Shown one piece after another: positions 62,523-64,000 of a stretch of DNA of 64,000 nucleotides (position 1 is the stretch's first letter; the number at the start of each line of letters is the position of its first letter). The notes below the pieces were generated by a model. It searched no databases. It saw only the letters and a program-made list of their open reading frames with translations, and was not told the DNA's origin. Where the stretch lies: contig NZ_VDCQ01000035.1 in NCBI RefSeq assembly GCF_006265175.1, positions 1 through 64,000 of the forward strand, read 5' to 3'. The DNA is from Paenibacillus hemerocallicola (GTDB taxonomy: Bacteria; Bacillota; Bacilli; Paenibacillales; NBRC-103111). The position numbers were made by a program, and so were the translations under genes.

Positions 62523-64000
62523 TTAGAAGTCTTGTCTTTTGTTTGTTTCTTTCCATGCAGCCGCCATATCGACAGCGTTGCGGTAATCTTGAGGGGTTGC
62601 GCCGGTATGCTTTTTGAAGAAGCGGGTAAAATATCCCGCATTGCCGAATCCGACCGCAATCGCGATCTCGTGAATTTTGAATTCGGGACGGGCGAGCAGT
62701 TCCTTTGCTTTCTCCACACGCAATTCGGCAATGTGCTCGGAAAGTGTTTTTCCCGTGCTTTTCTTATACAGCACCGATAAATAAGTCGGGTTCAAATAAA
62801 CGAATTCCGCCAATGCGACGAGCGACAAATCGCCGTGCAGGTGCTCGCGGATATACTGGTTGATTTTCAAAATCATGCTGTCCGTGCGTTCGACCAGCAG
62901 CCGTTGTCTTCGCGAGAACAGCTCGGCGGCCGTCTTTTTCAAATAAACGAGCGCGGCTTCTCTCGATTCGTGGGCGGACAGATTCATCAATTGTCCGACA
63001 GCGGGCCCGCCCAGAAGCGGGTCGCCCGGCTCCAATGTGTTGATCCGGGCAATCAGCAGCATCGCCACGGCATAATAAGCCTGCGTATGGAGGCCGATCC
63101 GATTCGGGATTCGCGCGTACAGCTCCTCCAGCGTCCGTTCGAATGCGACCTCGTAGCCCGATTCCAATGCCTGCTTCAATTCCTCGAGTACGAACGCCCC
63201 CGGGTAATCGTACGATAGCGGCTCCGAGTCCGGCTCCCGGTTCATCGTGACGAGCATTTCCTCCCCGTCGCCCAAGCCCAGCATCAGCGTTTGCTTCAAT
63301 TGCGCATACGTTCGGGGCAGCTCCTCCCAGGAAACCGGAGCATCGGTGCACACAAGCGAGACCGGCACATTCAACACATTTTTGCATGTCAGCTGGATGC
63401 TCTCCAGTGTACCCTTGACAAACCAAGCCGTATCGCTCCACTCCTCTTCCGGAGCGGACGGCTGAATCATCCACACAAATCGGGAGGCGTCGAGCAGCAC
63501 CGTCAGCAGCTTCGCTTGCGCCAGCAGCTCCACGGCCACGTTCTGGATCGCGTAGCACATCAGCATCTGATCGGAAGAGCCATAACCGGGTTCCCAGCGA
63601 TCTACCTTGCCTCCAACGAACAGCACCTGTCCTTGGGGCGATAGCGGTATGTCCAGCTCCAGGAACCGCTCCGGCCGCAGATGCGCCGCTTTGTTGCGGG
63701 CGTCCGCCAAGCCGAGGAACCACTCCTTTTGCAGAAGCGGCAGCGCCCGCAAATATTGCTCCCTCGCTTTGGCGATCGCCCGGTCGTTATCCATTTCCTC
63801 ATTCAGCGCACGGATGGCGTTGCGAAGTCCAAGCACAATTTTCTCATCCCCTTCCGTCTTGAGGATGTAATCCACGCCGCCTCCGCGCAACGCTTGCTGA
63901 GCATACTGAATATCGCTGAATCCCGTCAGAAACAGCACCTTGCACCGCGGCCAGCGGGCGCGAATCCATTCCAGCAGCTCCAGTCCGTTCATACCCGGCA
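62523..64000 (-). CDS. YesN-type response regulator with AraC domain (5' end outside window)
   Basis: At least 491 residues are visible; the gene continues past the window end, where its first receiver residues including the phospho-Asp would lie. Visible: PGMNGLELLEWIRARW, LTGFSDIQYAQQAL, DYILKTEGDE (conserved Thr and Lys of the receiver), a long middle region, and the AraC domain (LSLVALAEFVYLNPTYLSVL and IHEIAIAVGFGNAGYFTRFF). It probably works with a YesM-type kinase encoded next to it outside the window and switches on the SBP and permease genes downstream. Confidence 0.9.
   Translation of the reverse strand, partial: PGMNGLELLEWIRARWPRCKVLFLTGFSDIQYAQQALRGGGVDYILKTEGDEKIVLGLRNAIRALNEEMDNDRAIAKAREQYLRALPLLQKEWFLGLADARNKAAHLRPERFLELDIPLSPQGQVLFVGGKVDRWEPGYGSSDQMLMCYAIQNVAVELLAQAKLLTVLLDASRFVWMIQPSAPEEEWSDTAWFVKGTLESIQLTCKNVLNVPVSLVCTDAPVSWEELPRTYAQLKQTLMLGLGDGEEMLVTMNREPDSEPLSYDYPGAFVLEELKQALESGYEVAFERTLEELYARIPNRIGLHTQAYYAVAMLLIARINTLEPGDPLLGGPAVGQLMNLSAHESREAALVYLKKTAAELFSRRQRLLVERTDSMILKINQYIREHLHGDLSLVALAEFVYLNPTYLSVLYKKSTGKTLSEHIAELRVEKAKELLARPEFKIHEIAIAVGFGNAGYFTRFFKKHTGATPQDYRNAVDMAAAWKETNKRQDF

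Overview
The window looks like a chromosomal segment of a Paenibacillus-type Gram-positive bacterium (Paenibacillaceae; the genus is inference). The signs are many extracellular solute-binding lipoproteins (SBPs), LplB/LplC-type sugar permeases without a local ATPase, AraC and YesN-type regulators, a Bce-type peptide-antibiotic module, a YwqA/YwqB-like pair, GGAGG ribosome sites and frequent TTG/GTG starts. No tRNA, rRNA, CRISPR array or complete insertion sequence was seen.

Layout. 0-6 kb: sulfatase relic, then a minus-strand unit SBP, Tat-exported beta-helix protein, esterase, then a frameshifted FAD oxidoreductase relic. 6-11.4 kb: AraC regulator, two tandem SBP paralogues, AraC fragments and a LacI regulator. 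11.7-15 kb: a plus-strand SBP and beta-helix pair. 15-17.8 kb: MFS transporter, then relics of an aminoglycoside adenylyltransferase and of a beta-helix-type protein. 17.8-26.2 kb: SBP, two palindromic repeats, two permeases, a membrane-bound AraC sensor-regulator and another Tat beta-helix protein. 26.4-27.7 kb: a run of gene fragments. 27.7-33.6 kb: an iron/siderophore locus (fused double ABC transporter, FecB-type lipoprotein, AraC regulator, two Fur-like boxes). 34-45.4 kb: a glycan operon (deacetylase, frameshifted DegT aminotransferase, heparinase-like lyase, SBP, Tat beta-helix) facing a GntR-SBP fusion regulator. 45.5-50 kb: SWIM protein and SNF2 helicase. 50.2-54.8 kb: Bce-type regulator, kinase, ATPase and permease. 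55.1-64 kb: a minus-strand unit of response regulator (cut by the window end), SBP, two permeases, AraC regulator, amidohydrolase, Rieske protein, amidohydrolase.

How it fits together. The main theme is recognition and breakdown of complex extracellular glycans. The most striking pattern is a repeated two-gene module: an SBP lipoprotein followed directly by a Tat-exported right-handed beta-helix protein. Three copies are intact and a fourth is decayed. None of the intact copies has permeases. One copy forms the end of the 34-43.6 kb operon, whose divergent regulator itself carries an SBP-like sensor and whose intergenic region holds two matched inverted repeats. Many relics show that this region is undergoing gene turnover.
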